From contig JAZBOL010000078.1 of the NCBI GenBank assembly GCA_036351115.1, positions 1 through 64,000 on the forward strand: a DNA stretch of 64,000 bases, given 5' to 3'. Shown piece by piece: positions 51,445 through 60,700 of the stretch. How positions within the stretch are numbered: position 1 is the stretch's first letter; the number at the start of each line of letters is the position of its first letter. The stretch comes from Marinihelvus sp036351115 (lineage in GTDB: Bacteria; Pseudomonadota; Gammaproteobacteria; Xanthomonadales; SZUA-36). The notes under the pieces were generated by a model, which saw nothing but the letters and a program-made list of their open reading frames with translations, ran no database searches and was not told the DNA's origin. A program made the position numbers and the translations under genes.

Positions 51445-51453
51445 TGCTATCAT
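51445..51453 (+). promoter_or_regulatory. candidate extended -10 TGCTATCAT upstream of the M14 gene
   Basis: TGCTATCAT is an extended -10 element (TGn before TATCAT) 93 bases before the M14 start at 51546. A TTGACG lies at 51433-51438 but the spacing is too short for a normal -35. Confidence 0.3.
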
Positions 51454-51545
51454 TCGTCGCCGTCCGCCGACCTGATCCGCGACCGACGCTGACCCTAAAA
51501 CGATCGAACCTTCGGTCAACAACCCGATAACGAGTGCCTTCGACC

Positions 51546-54233
51546 ATGAAATGGATTGCCGCCCTGACGATTTCCCTGTTCACCGCCTCCTCGGCAGCCT
51601 CGGCCAGCGACTTCGAGTTCTGGCCCGGCGCGGAGTACGATCCCGCCATTCCGACCCTGGAAGCCACCGTGGGCCACGCGCCGGGGGAGCGGATCACCAC
51701 CCACGCGGACATGCTGCGTTACCTCGAGGCCCTCGAGCAGGCCGCGCCGGAACGGTTGCGCCTGGTCACCTTCGGGCAATCCTGGCAGGGGAGGGACCTG
51801 GTCTACGCCATCGTCACCTCGCCGGAAAACCTCGGCCGGGTCGATGCGATCAAGGCCGGCATGCAGGCGCTTCGGAACGCCGACCGGACCGATGCGGCCG
51901 AGGCGCGGCGAATCATCGAATCCCAGCCGGCCGTCACCTGGCTCTCCTACAGCGTGCATGGCAACGAGATCTCCTCTACCGACGCGGCCCTGCTGACGGC
52001 CTATCACCTGCTCGCGGCACAGAACGATCCCCGGGTGGCACAGATCCTCGACCAGACCGTGGTCATCATCGACCCGCTGCAGAATCCGGATGGCCGTGAA
52101 CGTTTCATCCTCCGCTACGAGATGTCGCGGGGTCTGGAACCGGACAGCGACCGTCTCTCCGCCGAACACAACGAACCCTGGCCCAGCGGACGCACCAACC
52201 ATTACCTCTTCGATCTCAACCGCGACTGGTTCAAGCTGACCCAGCCGGAAACCCGGGCCCGGGTTCGCGTGATCCAGGAGTGGTACCCGGTGGCCTTCGT
52301 GGACGCGCACGAGATGGGCTCGGATTCGACCTACTTTTTCGCGCCGGAAGCCGTGCCCTACAACCCGAACCTTGCCGCAGGCCAGCGTGAACTGCTCGAG
52401 GATTTCGGGCGCAACAACGCGCGCTGGTTCGACAAGTTCGGCATCGACTATTTCACCCGCGAAGTGTTCGACGCCTTTTATCCCGGCTACGGCGCCAGCT
52501 GGCCTTCCTACTTCGGCAGCGTGGCCATGACCTACGAGCAGGCCTCGTCCCGGGGCCTGGTGGTGCGCCGCTACGACGGCACGGAGATGCCCTACGCGGA
52601 AACCGTGCGCAACCATTTCGTGACGTCCCTGGCCACGGCCGAAACCGTGGCCATGCAGCGCCAGCGCATGCTTCAGACTTTTTACGATTACCAGTTGAGC
52701 GCCATCGAGGAAGGCAGCGAGGAAGACGTGCGCAGCTACCTCATACCCACCCAGGCGGACCAGGCCGGGGCAGACAAGCTCGCGCGCCTGCTCGTGCAGC
52801 AGGGCGCTCGCGTGGATCGGGCGACGGACCGCTTTTCCGCCTGCGGCCAGGACTACGAGGCCGGGAGCTACGTCATCGACCTCGCCCAGCCGGCGAAGCG
52901 GCTGCTCCGGACCCTGCTCGATGCGGACACGGCCATGGACGCGGAGTTTCTCGCCGAGCAGGAGCGCCGACGGGCCAAGGGCCTGCCGGACGAGATCTAT
53001 GACGTCACGGCCTGGTCCCTGCCGCTCATGATGAATCTCACCGTTCGACCCTGCGATCGCCGCGTGGGGCGCTCCCTCGAAGCCGTGGCGGGGGATGAAA
53101 CGCCAAGGGGAAGCCTGGCCGGCCCTGACCCGGCCGTGAGCTACCTGGTGCCCTGGGGTGAAGCGCCGGCCGCGCGGCTGCTCGCTCACGCCCATCGCCG
53201 GGGCCTCGCGGTGAAGAGCAGCGACAAGACCTTCGTCAATGGAGGGGTCAGCTACCCGGCTGGCACGCTGATTTTCGACGCCCAGGACAATCCGCCGGAG
53301 CTGCGCGCCGTGCTCACCGAACTGGCCGAAACCACCGGCGCCAGGGTGCAGGCCGTCGACGACAGCTGGGTGACGGACGGCCCGAACTTCGGCAGCGGCC
53401 AGGTGGTTCGCATGAATGCCCCAAAGATCGCCATGGCCTGGGACGAGCCGACGAATTCGTACAGTGCCGGCAACACCCGCTTCGTGATCGAGCGCCAGTT
53501 TGACACCCCGGTGACGGTGATCCGGACCGACGGCCTCGCGACGGCCGATCTGCGCCGCTACCAGGTGCTGATCCTGCCCTCGACCTGGGGCAGCTACCGA
53601 AGCGTGCTGGGCGAAAGGGGCGTTCGTAACCTGTCGGAGTGGGTCCAGCGGGGCGGGGTCCTGGTCACCCTCGGCGGCGGAACGCGTTTCGCCGCCCATC
53701 CGGAGGTCGATTTGCTGGGCATCCGCCGGGAACGCGCCGTGGTGCCGGAAGCGGTGGAAGCCTCGGAGATCGAGGTGGAAGAGGAAGGAGACGCCACCGT
53801 TCCCGGTGTGCTGCTCGAATCGGAAGCCGCCCTCGCCGCGGCCGAGGCGCCGCTGGAGGACTCGCCCGATTCCGTCGGCGGCGTCCTGCTGCGGGCGGGC
53901 ACCGACCCGGACCACTGGCTGGCGGCCGGCGTCAGCCCCGAGCTCTACGTGCTGGCCCGCGGTTCTGACATTTACACGCCGCTGCGCCGCGACGACGGGG
54001 TGAACGTGGTCCGCTTCCTGGGTGCCGACGACGTGCTGGCGAGCGGTTATCTCTGGGAGGAGAACCGCCGGCAGCTGGCCTTCAAGCCCTTCGCCGTGGT
54101 GCAGGAGCGCGGCGATGGCATGGTGATCGGCTTCACCCAGGATCCCACGGTCCGGGCCTACCTGGACGGGCTGAACGTGCTGCTGATGAACGCGATCTTC
54201 CGGGGCGCCGCGCACGCCCGCCCGGTGCGCTAG
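51546..54233 (+). CDS. M14 family zinc carboxypeptidase, long type
   Basis: An 895-residue exported peptidase. A signal peptide (IAALTISLFTASSAASA) precedes an M14 domain with the zinc motif HGNE in YSVHGNEISS, the second His in FVDAHEMGSDS, and an LNRDWFKLTQPE element between them. The ~450 residues after the catalytic domain look like a glutamine-amidotransferase/flavodoxin-like region (YQVLILPSTWGSY). Such long M14 proteins are common in marine gammaproteobacteria. Substrate unknown. GTG 51534 is possible, but ATG 51546 begins the signal peptide. The sulfotransferase follows after 20 bases. Confidence 0.85.
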   Translation: MKWIAALTISLFTASSAASASDFEFWPGAEYDPAIPTLEATVGHAPGERITTHADMLRYLEALEQAAPERLRLVTFGQSWQGRDLVYAIVTSPENLGRVDAIKAGMQALRNADRTDAAEARRIIESQPAVTWLSYSVHGNEISSTDAALLTAYHLLAAQNDPRVAQILDQTVVIIDPLQNPDGRERFILRYEMSRGLEPDSDRLSAEHNEPWPSGRTNHYLFDLNRDWFKLTQPETRARVRVIQEWYPVAFVDAHEMGSDSTYFFAPEAVPYNPNLAAGQRELLEDFGRNNARWFDKFGIDYFTREVFDAFYPGYGASWPSYFGSVAMTYEQASSRGLVVRRYDGTEMPYAETVRNHFVTSLATAETVAMQRQRMLQTFYDYQLSAIEEGSEEDVRSYLIPTQADQAGADKLARLLVQQGARVDRATDRFSACGQDYEAGSYVIDLAQPAKRLLRTLLDADTAMDAEFLAEQERRRAKGLPDEIYDVTAWSLPLMMNLTVRPCDRRVGRSLEAVAGDETPRGSLAGPDPAVSYLVPWGEAPAARLLAHAHRRGLAVKSSDKTFVNGGVSYPAGTLIFDAQDNPPELRAVLTELAETTGARVQAVDDSWVTDGPNFGSGQVVRMNAPKIAMAWDEPTNSYSAGNTRFVIERQFDTPVTVIRTDGLATADLRRYQVLILPSTWGSYRSVLGERGVRNLSEWVQRGGVLVTLGGGTRFAAHPEVDLLGIRRERAVVPEAVEASEIEVEEEGDATVPGVLLESEAALAAAEAPLEDSPDSVGGVLLRAGTDPDHWLAAGVSPELYVLARGSDIYTPLRRDDGVNVVRFLGADDVLASGYLWEENRRQLAFKPFAVVQERGDGMVIGFTQDPTVRAYLDGLNVLLMNAIFRGAAHARPVR

Positions 54234-54253
54234 GCGAGGTCGAAACGGCCCGG

Positions 54254-55015
54254 ATGGCGCGTCCCCAGCTGATCCATTGCTCGACCCACAAGTGCCTGAC
54301 GGTGTATTACCGCCGGGTCATGGATGCCTTGCTGAATCGCTGTTTTCGCTGGCGGGGCGACTATCGCCATTTCAACAGCGATCTGGACGCTTTCCGGCGG
54401 GATTTCGCGCGCCATCGGCTGGCGTCCGTCAACGGGCACGCCCTGGACCTGGATTCGCTCGGTGATTTCCGTCTGAGCCGTTTCGTGCGCGACCCGCGGG
54501 ACCTGGTGGTGTCGGGGTACTTTTACCATCGGCGGGGGGCGGAGGCCTGGTGTACCCTGGAGAACCCCACGGACGGAGACTGGGCCTTCGCAAACGGCCG
54601 CGTGCCCGAGGGGCTGAAGGCGTCGGGGAGGGCGTTCAGCACCTACCTTCAGTCGGTCTCCGAGGAAGAGGGGCTGCTCGCCGAGATCGAGTTTCGCGAG
54701 CGTCATTTCCAGGCCATGGCGGCCTGGCCCGAGCGTCATCCGCAGGTGCTGCTGCTCCGCTACGAGGACGTGCTGGGCCGCGAGGTCGAGACCTTCGATC
54801 GCCTCTTCGAGCACTACGAGCTTTCGCCCGTCGAGCGGCGCCTGGGCCGGTTCTTCGCGCGCCGGCATTCCCTGGCCCGCCGGCGACCGAACGACGCGCA
54901 TATACGTAACCCCGCTTCCGGCCAGTGGAAGCAGCATTTCACCCCCCGTGTCCGTGAAGCGTTCAACGACCGGTGGGCGGGGCTGGTCGCCCGTTACGGT
55001 TACGAGCCGGGCTGA
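54254..55015 (+). CDS. sulfotransferase family protein (atypical PAPS loop)
   Basis: A 253-residue sulfotransferase-like protein. The N-terminal phosphosulfate-loop region reads IHCSTHKCLTVYYRRV, with Lys-Cys in place of the usual Lys/Arg-Ser-Gly-Thr. The 3'-phosphate motif is RFVRDPRDLVVSGYFYH, close to the canonical RDPRD...S. LLRYEDVLGR matches the C-terminal YEDL-like element. It probably transfers sulfate from PAPS, although the loop variation makes this less certain. It is followed by the UGT-like gene after 3 bases. The sulfated acceptor is unknown. Confidence 0.75.
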   Translation: MARPQLIHCSTHKCLTVYYRRVMDALLNRCFRWRGDYRHFNSDLDAFRRDFARHRLASVNGHALDLDSLGDFRLSRFVRDPRDLVVSGYFYHRRGAEAWCTLENPTDGDWAFANGRVPEGLKASGRAFSTYLQSVSEEEGLLAEIEFRERHFQAMAAWPERHPQVLLLRYEDVLGREVETFDRLFEHYELSPVERRLGRFFARRHSLARRRPNDAHIRNPASGQWKQHFTPRVREAFNDRWAGLVARYGYEPG

Positions 55016-55018
55016 TCC

Positions 55019-56377
55019 ATGGCCTCCCTGTTGCTGGTCACGAACGGTCCGGCCGGCATGCGCTTCAGCGCCATCGAGCTGGGCCGCCGCCTGCAGGCCG
55101 CGGGCCACGCGGTGACCGTGCTGGCCGACGGGGAAGCAGAGGCGCTGGTGCGTCATCATGGGCTCGCCTTCCGGTGCCTGGATGTCGGGTCATCGCAGAT
55201 GAGCGAAGCCCGCAGAACCGGCTGGATCCGGCGGTGGCGGCAGCGCGCGTCGCGCCGCGAAGCGGCCATCGTCGCCAGTGGCGCCCGTGGCCTGGTGGAA
55301 CACCTCCGATCCGTCCAGCCGGATCTCATCCTGCTCGACGGCGAGATGCAGGAGCACGTCCTCGTCGCGGCCGCCAGCGGCGTTCCCCTCGCCTTGATGA
55401 ACACCTTTTGCTCGATCTGGCGCCAGGCAGGGTCGCCACCGCCGCACACGACCACACGGCCGGGCGAGGGATGGCTGGGTTCGCGACCAGGCGCCTGGCT
55501 GGCCTGGACCGCTTTCCTTCTGCGCAAGCGGCTTCGCGAGCGGATTCGCTGGTTCCGCGAGGCGGGCGGTGACCCGGTTTCCGTGCTCCGGGCGCTGGCG
55601 GACGAACAGGGTTTCGATTTCCGGCGTGGGGCCGACGCCGGCCAGTGGCTCATGCCCCGGACCTATCCGGCCTTTCCCGCCCTGAGCCTGCATGCCGCCG
55701 AATTCGAGTTTTCGGAGCGGCCACCGGAAAACGTGGTGTACACGGGGCCGCAGGTGCTGCGGGAACGTCTCGACCCGCCCCTGGAGGCGCGAGACCGGGA
55801 ACGCCTCGACGAGCTGGTTGGGGTCCATGGGCCGAGGGGGCGGGGGCGCCCGCTCGTCTATGGCGGCTTTGGGTCCTTTTTCACCGCAGAAGCCGGCTGG
55901 GTCGGAAAGCTGTTCGACACCTTTCGCGAACGTCCCGACTGGTCCCTGGTGCTGCCGGTCGGCGGCCGGGGAGGCCTGCCGCCGGGACTGGCGGACCGGG
56001 TGCCCGCCAACGTGCACGTGTTCGACTGGCTACCCCAGCTCGAGGTGCTGCCCCACTGCGATGTCGCCGTGGTGCATGGCGGCATCAATACCATCGACGA
56101 GTGTGTGCTCGCCCGCGTCCCCATGCTCGTCTGCAACGGCCGGGAAACCGACATGCCGGGAAACCAGGCACGGGTCGTTCACCATGGGCTGGGCCTGGCT
56201 GCCGACCCGGGTCGGGATGGGCCGCCGCAGATCCGCCGGGCCCTCGAACAGCTGCAAGGCGACAGCCGTTTCGTCGAGGCGCTCGAGCGCCAGGCCGAGG
56301 CCTATGAGCGGTACGAGCGTGACCGGATGGCGGAGCGGGCGATCGAAAACCTGCTGGATTCGGCCCGGCGTGCCTAG
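55019..56377 (+). CDS. UGT-like (GT1/COG1819) glycosyltransferase
   Basis: A 452-residue GT-B glycosyltransferase. The N-terminal domain starts SLLLVTNGPAGMRFSAIEL and the C-terminal nucleotide-sugar motif is WLPQLEVLPHCDVAVVHGGI, the region of the MGT/UGT signature with the HGG loop. It probably glycosylates a small lipophilic or aglycone acceptor. The gene begins 3 bases after the sulfotransferase stop. Its last 4 bases overlap the end of the converging GT4 gene. In this locus it is a good candidate tailoring enzyme for the NRPS product; that link is inference. Confidence 0.82.
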   Translation: MASLLLVTNGPAGMRFSAIELGRRLQAAGHAVTVLADGEAEALVRHHGLAFRCLDVGSSQMSEARRTGWIRRWRQRASRREAAIVASGARGLVEHLRSVQPDLILLDGEMQEHVLVAAASGVPLALMNTFCSIWRQAGSPPPHTTTRPGEGWLGSRPGAWLAWTAFLLRKRLRERIRWFREAGGDPVSVLRALADEQGFDFRRGADAGQWLMPRTYPAFPALSLHAAEFEFSERPPENVVYTGPQVLRERLDPPLEARDRERLDELVGVHGPRGRGRPLVYGGFGSFFTAEAGWVGKLFDTFRERPDWSLVLPVGGRGGLPPGLADRVPANVHVFDWLPQLEVLPHCDVAVVHGGINTIDECVLARVPMLVCNGRETDMPGNQARVVHHGLGLAADPGRDGPPQIRRALEQLQGDSRFVEALERQAEAYERYERDRMAERAIENLLDSARRA

Positions 56378-57582
56378 GTATGCCCGGCCTGCCCGCCGGA
56401 CCCGAGAAGCGATCGAAACAATTCCTCCGTCTGCGCCGCAATGGCCGGCCAGGAATGGGCTTCGGCAACGCGCCGTCCGCCCTCGACCAGGCGTCCCCGC
56501 AACGCCGGGTCGCCCAGAGTACGGGCCAGGGCGTCCGCCAGGTCCGGCACCGACCCCGGTGGAACCAGGAGCGCGCTCTGTCCATCGTCGAGCATGTCAG
56601 GCCAGGCGCCCACACGTGATGCCACCACCGGCACGCCAAGCGACAGTGCAAGGTACAGCACGCCGGACTGGCTGATCGCCCGGTAGGGCAGGGCCAGCAC
56701 GTCGGCGGCGGCGAAGTAGGCCGGGACCTCGTCGAAGGGGATGTACTCGAAACGGTGGAGTACACCGAGTCCTGCGGCCTGGGCGCGCAGCGCCCGCAGC
56801 CGGTCCGGCGGCAGGCGCACCGGGTTGCCGGCCACCACCAGCCGGGCATCGGGCACTCGCCCGAGCACGGCGGGCCAGGCGTCCAGCAACAGATCCAGCC
56901 CCTTGTATTCGCGGAGATAACCGAAGAACAGGGCCACCGGGGCCCCGGCATCGAGGCCGAGCTGGTCCCGCGCCGCCGCGCGGGAGGGCGGGCGCTCGCC
57001 GTCGTTGAAAAATGCGTAGTCGCCGTGGGGAATGACCGACACCCGTGACGGGCTGACGTCGAACTCTTCGGCGAGGCGGTCCCGGTCCACGGTCGAGTGA
57101 GCGATCACCGCGTCCGGCAGATGGTGGATGCGGCGATAGACCGAGTCCTGCAGGGCGATGCGTTCGTGCGGGGTGACCACGTGGGCGGTGGACACCAGGG
57201 GGGTGCCCAGGGTCCGCAACCCGGACAGGAAGGCGATGGCAGACGCGTTCGTGCTGTGGAGGTGGATGATGTCCGGCCGGAGTGAACGGGCGACCGCGGC
57301 GACCTTACGGGCATCCAGCAGCACCTCGCCCTTGCGCCCGAGGGTGGCGACGGCCCCCGGCAGGCCGCCCAGGCGGCTGCCCAGGGCGCCGACGGTCCGG
57401 TGCACGGTGACCCCGTCGGGCACCGGCCGGCCCTCCAGTTCGAATTCGGTCGCCGTGAGCAGGTGCACGTCGTGCCCGCGACCCGCGAGGGCGCCGGAGA
57501 GATTCCAGGCGTAGTGGATGAGTCCGCCCTGGCCGAAGGTCTCGATTTCCAGCACCCGCAGGGGGTTGGCCGTGTCGCTCAT
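56374..57582 (-). CDS. glycosyltransferase family 4
   Basis: A 402-residue GT-B glycosyltransferase of family 4. The N-terminal acceptor domain includes ETFGQGGLIHYAWNLSGAL and IIHLHSTNASAIAFLSGL; the C-terminal donor domain includes ALFFGYLREYKGLDLLLDAW and the late motif PLPYRAISQSGVLYLALS-like (ALPYRAISQSGVLYLALS) with the E-x7-E position less clear. The sugar donor is unknown. The frame is open to 57642, but ATG 57582 (MSDTANPLRVLEIE) is preferred. It is divergent from the NRPS gene and converges on the UGT-like gene, overlapping its end by 4 bases. Confidence 0.82.
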   Translation of the reverse strand: MSDTANPLRVLEIETFGQGGLIHYAWNLSGALAGRGHDVHLLTATEFELEGRPVPDGVTVHRTVGALGSRLGGLPGAVATLGRKGEVLLDARKVAAVARSLRPDIIHLHSTNASAIAFLSGLRTLGTPLVSTAHVVTPHERIALQDSVYRRIHHLPDAVIAHSTVDRDRLAEEFDVSPSRVSVIPHGDYAFFNDGERPPSRAAARDQLGLDAGAPVALFFGYLREYKGLDLLLDAWPAVLGRVPDARLVVAGNPVRLPPDRLRALRAQAAGLGVLHRFEYIPFDEVPAYFAAADVLALPYRAISQSGVLYLALSLGVPVVASRVGAWPDMLDDGQSALLVPPGSVPDLADALARTLGDPALRGRLVEGGRRVAEAHSWPAIAAQTEELFRSLLGSGGQAGHT

Positions 57583-57704
57583 GGCATCCTCGCCGTCGAA
57601 TGACGGCCCGTGATTCGGGTATCCTAGCAGTATGGCTTTCACCTCGCTTTGCCCCGTTTCTCGCCATTCTCCGACTGTCGTTTGAACCGGGTTTCCCGTC
57701 CGCC

Positions 57705-60700
57705 GTGAGCGTCTCGACCCCCAAATCCCGCGAAGAGCGCTTGCGCGAAGCCATTCGGATCAAGCGGGCTCAGAACCGCGGCCGCTCCGACGCCATTCCC
57801 CGACGCGCTGCCGGCACGCAAACCGAGTTGCACGAGCTCCAGCGCGGCATGTGGCTGGCTCACTCCCTCGAACCCGACAGTCCGGCCTACAACCTGGTCA
57901 GCGCCTGCCGCGTACATGGGCAGCTGGCGCTGCCGGCACTGGAGCAGTCCTATCGCGAGCTGCTTTCCCGGCACCGGCTGCTGCGGTCCACCTTCGTGGC
58001 AAACGGAAACAGCGTGGAGCAGGTGATTCACGACACGGTTCCGGATGCCCTCGAGCGATTTTCTGCGAAGCATGGCGAGCTCGAGAACGTTGCCACGGTG
58101 GTGGCCGGACGTCCCTTCGACCTGTCGAAGCCTCCGCTGGTCCGTCTCGCCCTGGTCGAAGACGAGCGAGGCGAGCGAATCCTGTTGCTCATGCTTCACC
58201 ATTTGCTCGCGGACGAGCGCTCCCTCGCCGGACTCTGGCGCGAACTGGCGCAGCTGATGTCCGGCACGGCCCCTCCGGCGAGCAGCGCCCAGTACGACGA
58301 CTGGTCGGCCTGGCAGCGCGCCCGGGACTCGGCGGAGCCGGCATCGGCGGAGGGCGATTTCGATTACTGGCGCCAGCGGCTCTCGCCGCCGCCGGAGGAG
58401 CTTTCCCTGCCCTTCGTGCCCCCTGCGGCGGCGCCGGATCGGCCCGGACGGCTCCTGGTAACCCGCCTGGGACAAGCACAGGCCGACGAATTGCGCACCT
58501 GGGCCGCGGCCCGCGGAACCACGCCTTTCGTCGTCGGTGCTTTCGCCTGCAAGCTGCTACTGCAGCGCCTGGCGAAGGATCCGGGGTTTGCCGTCGGTAC
58601 GCCCGTATCCCTGCGGCACCACCCGGACATGCTCCCCATGGTCGGCGCCTTCATCAATCCGGTGCTGATCACCGGGGTGATCGACGAGGCCGACACCAGT
58701 GAGGACGCCCTGCATGACTTCGATCGCGCGCTCCGCGACAACCTGGCGCACGGTTCGACGCCGTTTTCCCGGCTGGCCGAATCTCTGGCGCCTGCCGGTT
58801 CGCAGGGCGGACATCCCCTGTTCCAGGCCATGTTCGTCCACCAGGAATACCAGCCCCTGCCGCAGCTGGGCGAGGCGAGGCTCGAGCCGCTCATGCTCGA
58901 CCTCGGCGTCGCCAAGTTCGATCTCACCCTGTTTCTTGTCGAGCAGGGCCAGGAAAGCGAGGGGGGCACGGAAGTGGCCCTCGAGTACCGCCAGGACCGA
59001 TTCCGGGCGTCGGACATGGGGCGACTCCTGGAGGCCTACGGCGAACTCCTCCATTGGCTGACACGGAACCCGCAGCGCCCGGTCAGCGACTTCGATCCGG
59101 TCAGCGACGCGGACCGGTCCTGGCTGGCGGATGCGGCCGAGGGGGAGAGCCTGGCGCCGGGCTGCGACCTGCTCCCGGCGCAGATTGCCCGCCAGGCCCG
59201 CGAACGGCCGGAGGCCCCGGCCGTCAGCAGCGGCGGGAAGCGCCTGGGTTACGCGGATCTGCAGGCCCGGGCCGGGCAGGTCAGCGCCGCGCTCGCCGGG
59301 GCCGGCGTGCGCGCCGGTGACCGCGTGGGGCTGTACCTGCCCCGGGGTGGCGACCTGGTGGCCGGCATACTGGGCATTCTGAACCGGCGCGCCGCCTATG
59401 TTCCGCTCGATCCGGCCTGGCCGGCAGCCCGCAGCGAGGCCGTGCTCGGGGACGCCGCGGTCCGCGCCGTGCTGAGCACCGAGGCCCTGGCCCCCACGCT
59501 GCCCACCGGGGACTGGCCGGTCGTGACCCTGGAGTCGCCTGAGGCCCCGTCCGCGGCAATCGCCCAGGAGGCCCTCGCCACCAGCCCCGGGGATCCGGCC
59601 TACCTGCTCTACACCTCCGGTTCAACGGGGCGGCCCAAGGGCGTGGTGGTGACGCAGGCAAACCTCCAGGCGTCCACGGCCGCCCGGCTGCAGGTTTACG
59701 GTGCGGTACCGCCCCGGTTTCTGCTCCTGCCGAGCGTCGCCTTCGACAGTTCCGTGGCGGGCATCTTCGGCACGCTGGCGGCGGGCGGCACGCTGGTCAT
59801 CCCCACGGACGAAGCGATCGAGGATCCGCGCCAGCTCGCCCGGCTCATTCGTTCGGAGCGCGTGTCGCACCTGCTGTGCGTGCCTTCCCTCTACGCCGCC
59901 TTGCTGGATGCGGACGAGAATCTTGCCAAGGTGCTGTCTGGGGTGATCGTTGCCGGCGAACATTGTCCCGCCGGTCTCGTCCGTCGTCACTTCGGCTCCG
60001 GATCGGCCGCGCGCCTGTTCAACGAGTACGGTCCCACGGAAGGCACGGTCTGGGCCACCGTTCATGAGCTGACCCCGGATTTTGCCGGGTCCGACGTGCC
60101 CATCGGGCGCCCCATCCCCGGCGTTCGCATCGACCTGCTGGACGGGCAGGGGCGACTGCTGCCGCCGGGCATGCGCGGTGAGGCCTGGCTGTCCGGGCCG
60201 ACCGTCGCGGCGGGCTACTGGAATCGACCGGAGCAGTCGACGGAGCGATTTCGGGACCGCTTGCCGGGTGCCACCGCGATGGGACCGTTCTACCGTACCG
60301 GCGACATACTCAGCTGGGACGCGGACGGCGTCCTGCACTTTCACGGCCGGGCCGACGAGCAAATCAAGCTGCGGGGCTTCCGGATCGAGCCTGGTGAGGT
60401 CGAGGCCGCACTCGCTGCGCTGCCGGGGGTGGGCCCGGCAGCCGTGGTCGCGCGCCGCCTGGGAGCGGGGGATGACGCTTCGCACCACGGATCATCGGGT
60501 CCGCCGGAGCACCTCGTGGCCTTCGTGGAGGACACCGGCGAGGCCGAAGCGCCGGGGGATGATTCCGTGGGGAAGCGCGAGCCTGACTGGCGCGGCGCCC
60601 TGGCCGGGCACTTGCCGGCGTACGCAGTGCCGACCCGCCTGGTGCGCCTCGATCGCTTGCCGCGGTTGCCCAACGGCAAGATCGACCGGCGCCGACTGAT

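Noticed and set aside
51516..54215. An 899-residue reverse frame opposite the M14 peptidase
   Set aside because: It almost fully overlaps a gene with signal peptide and zinc motif; its own translation has no coherent domain.
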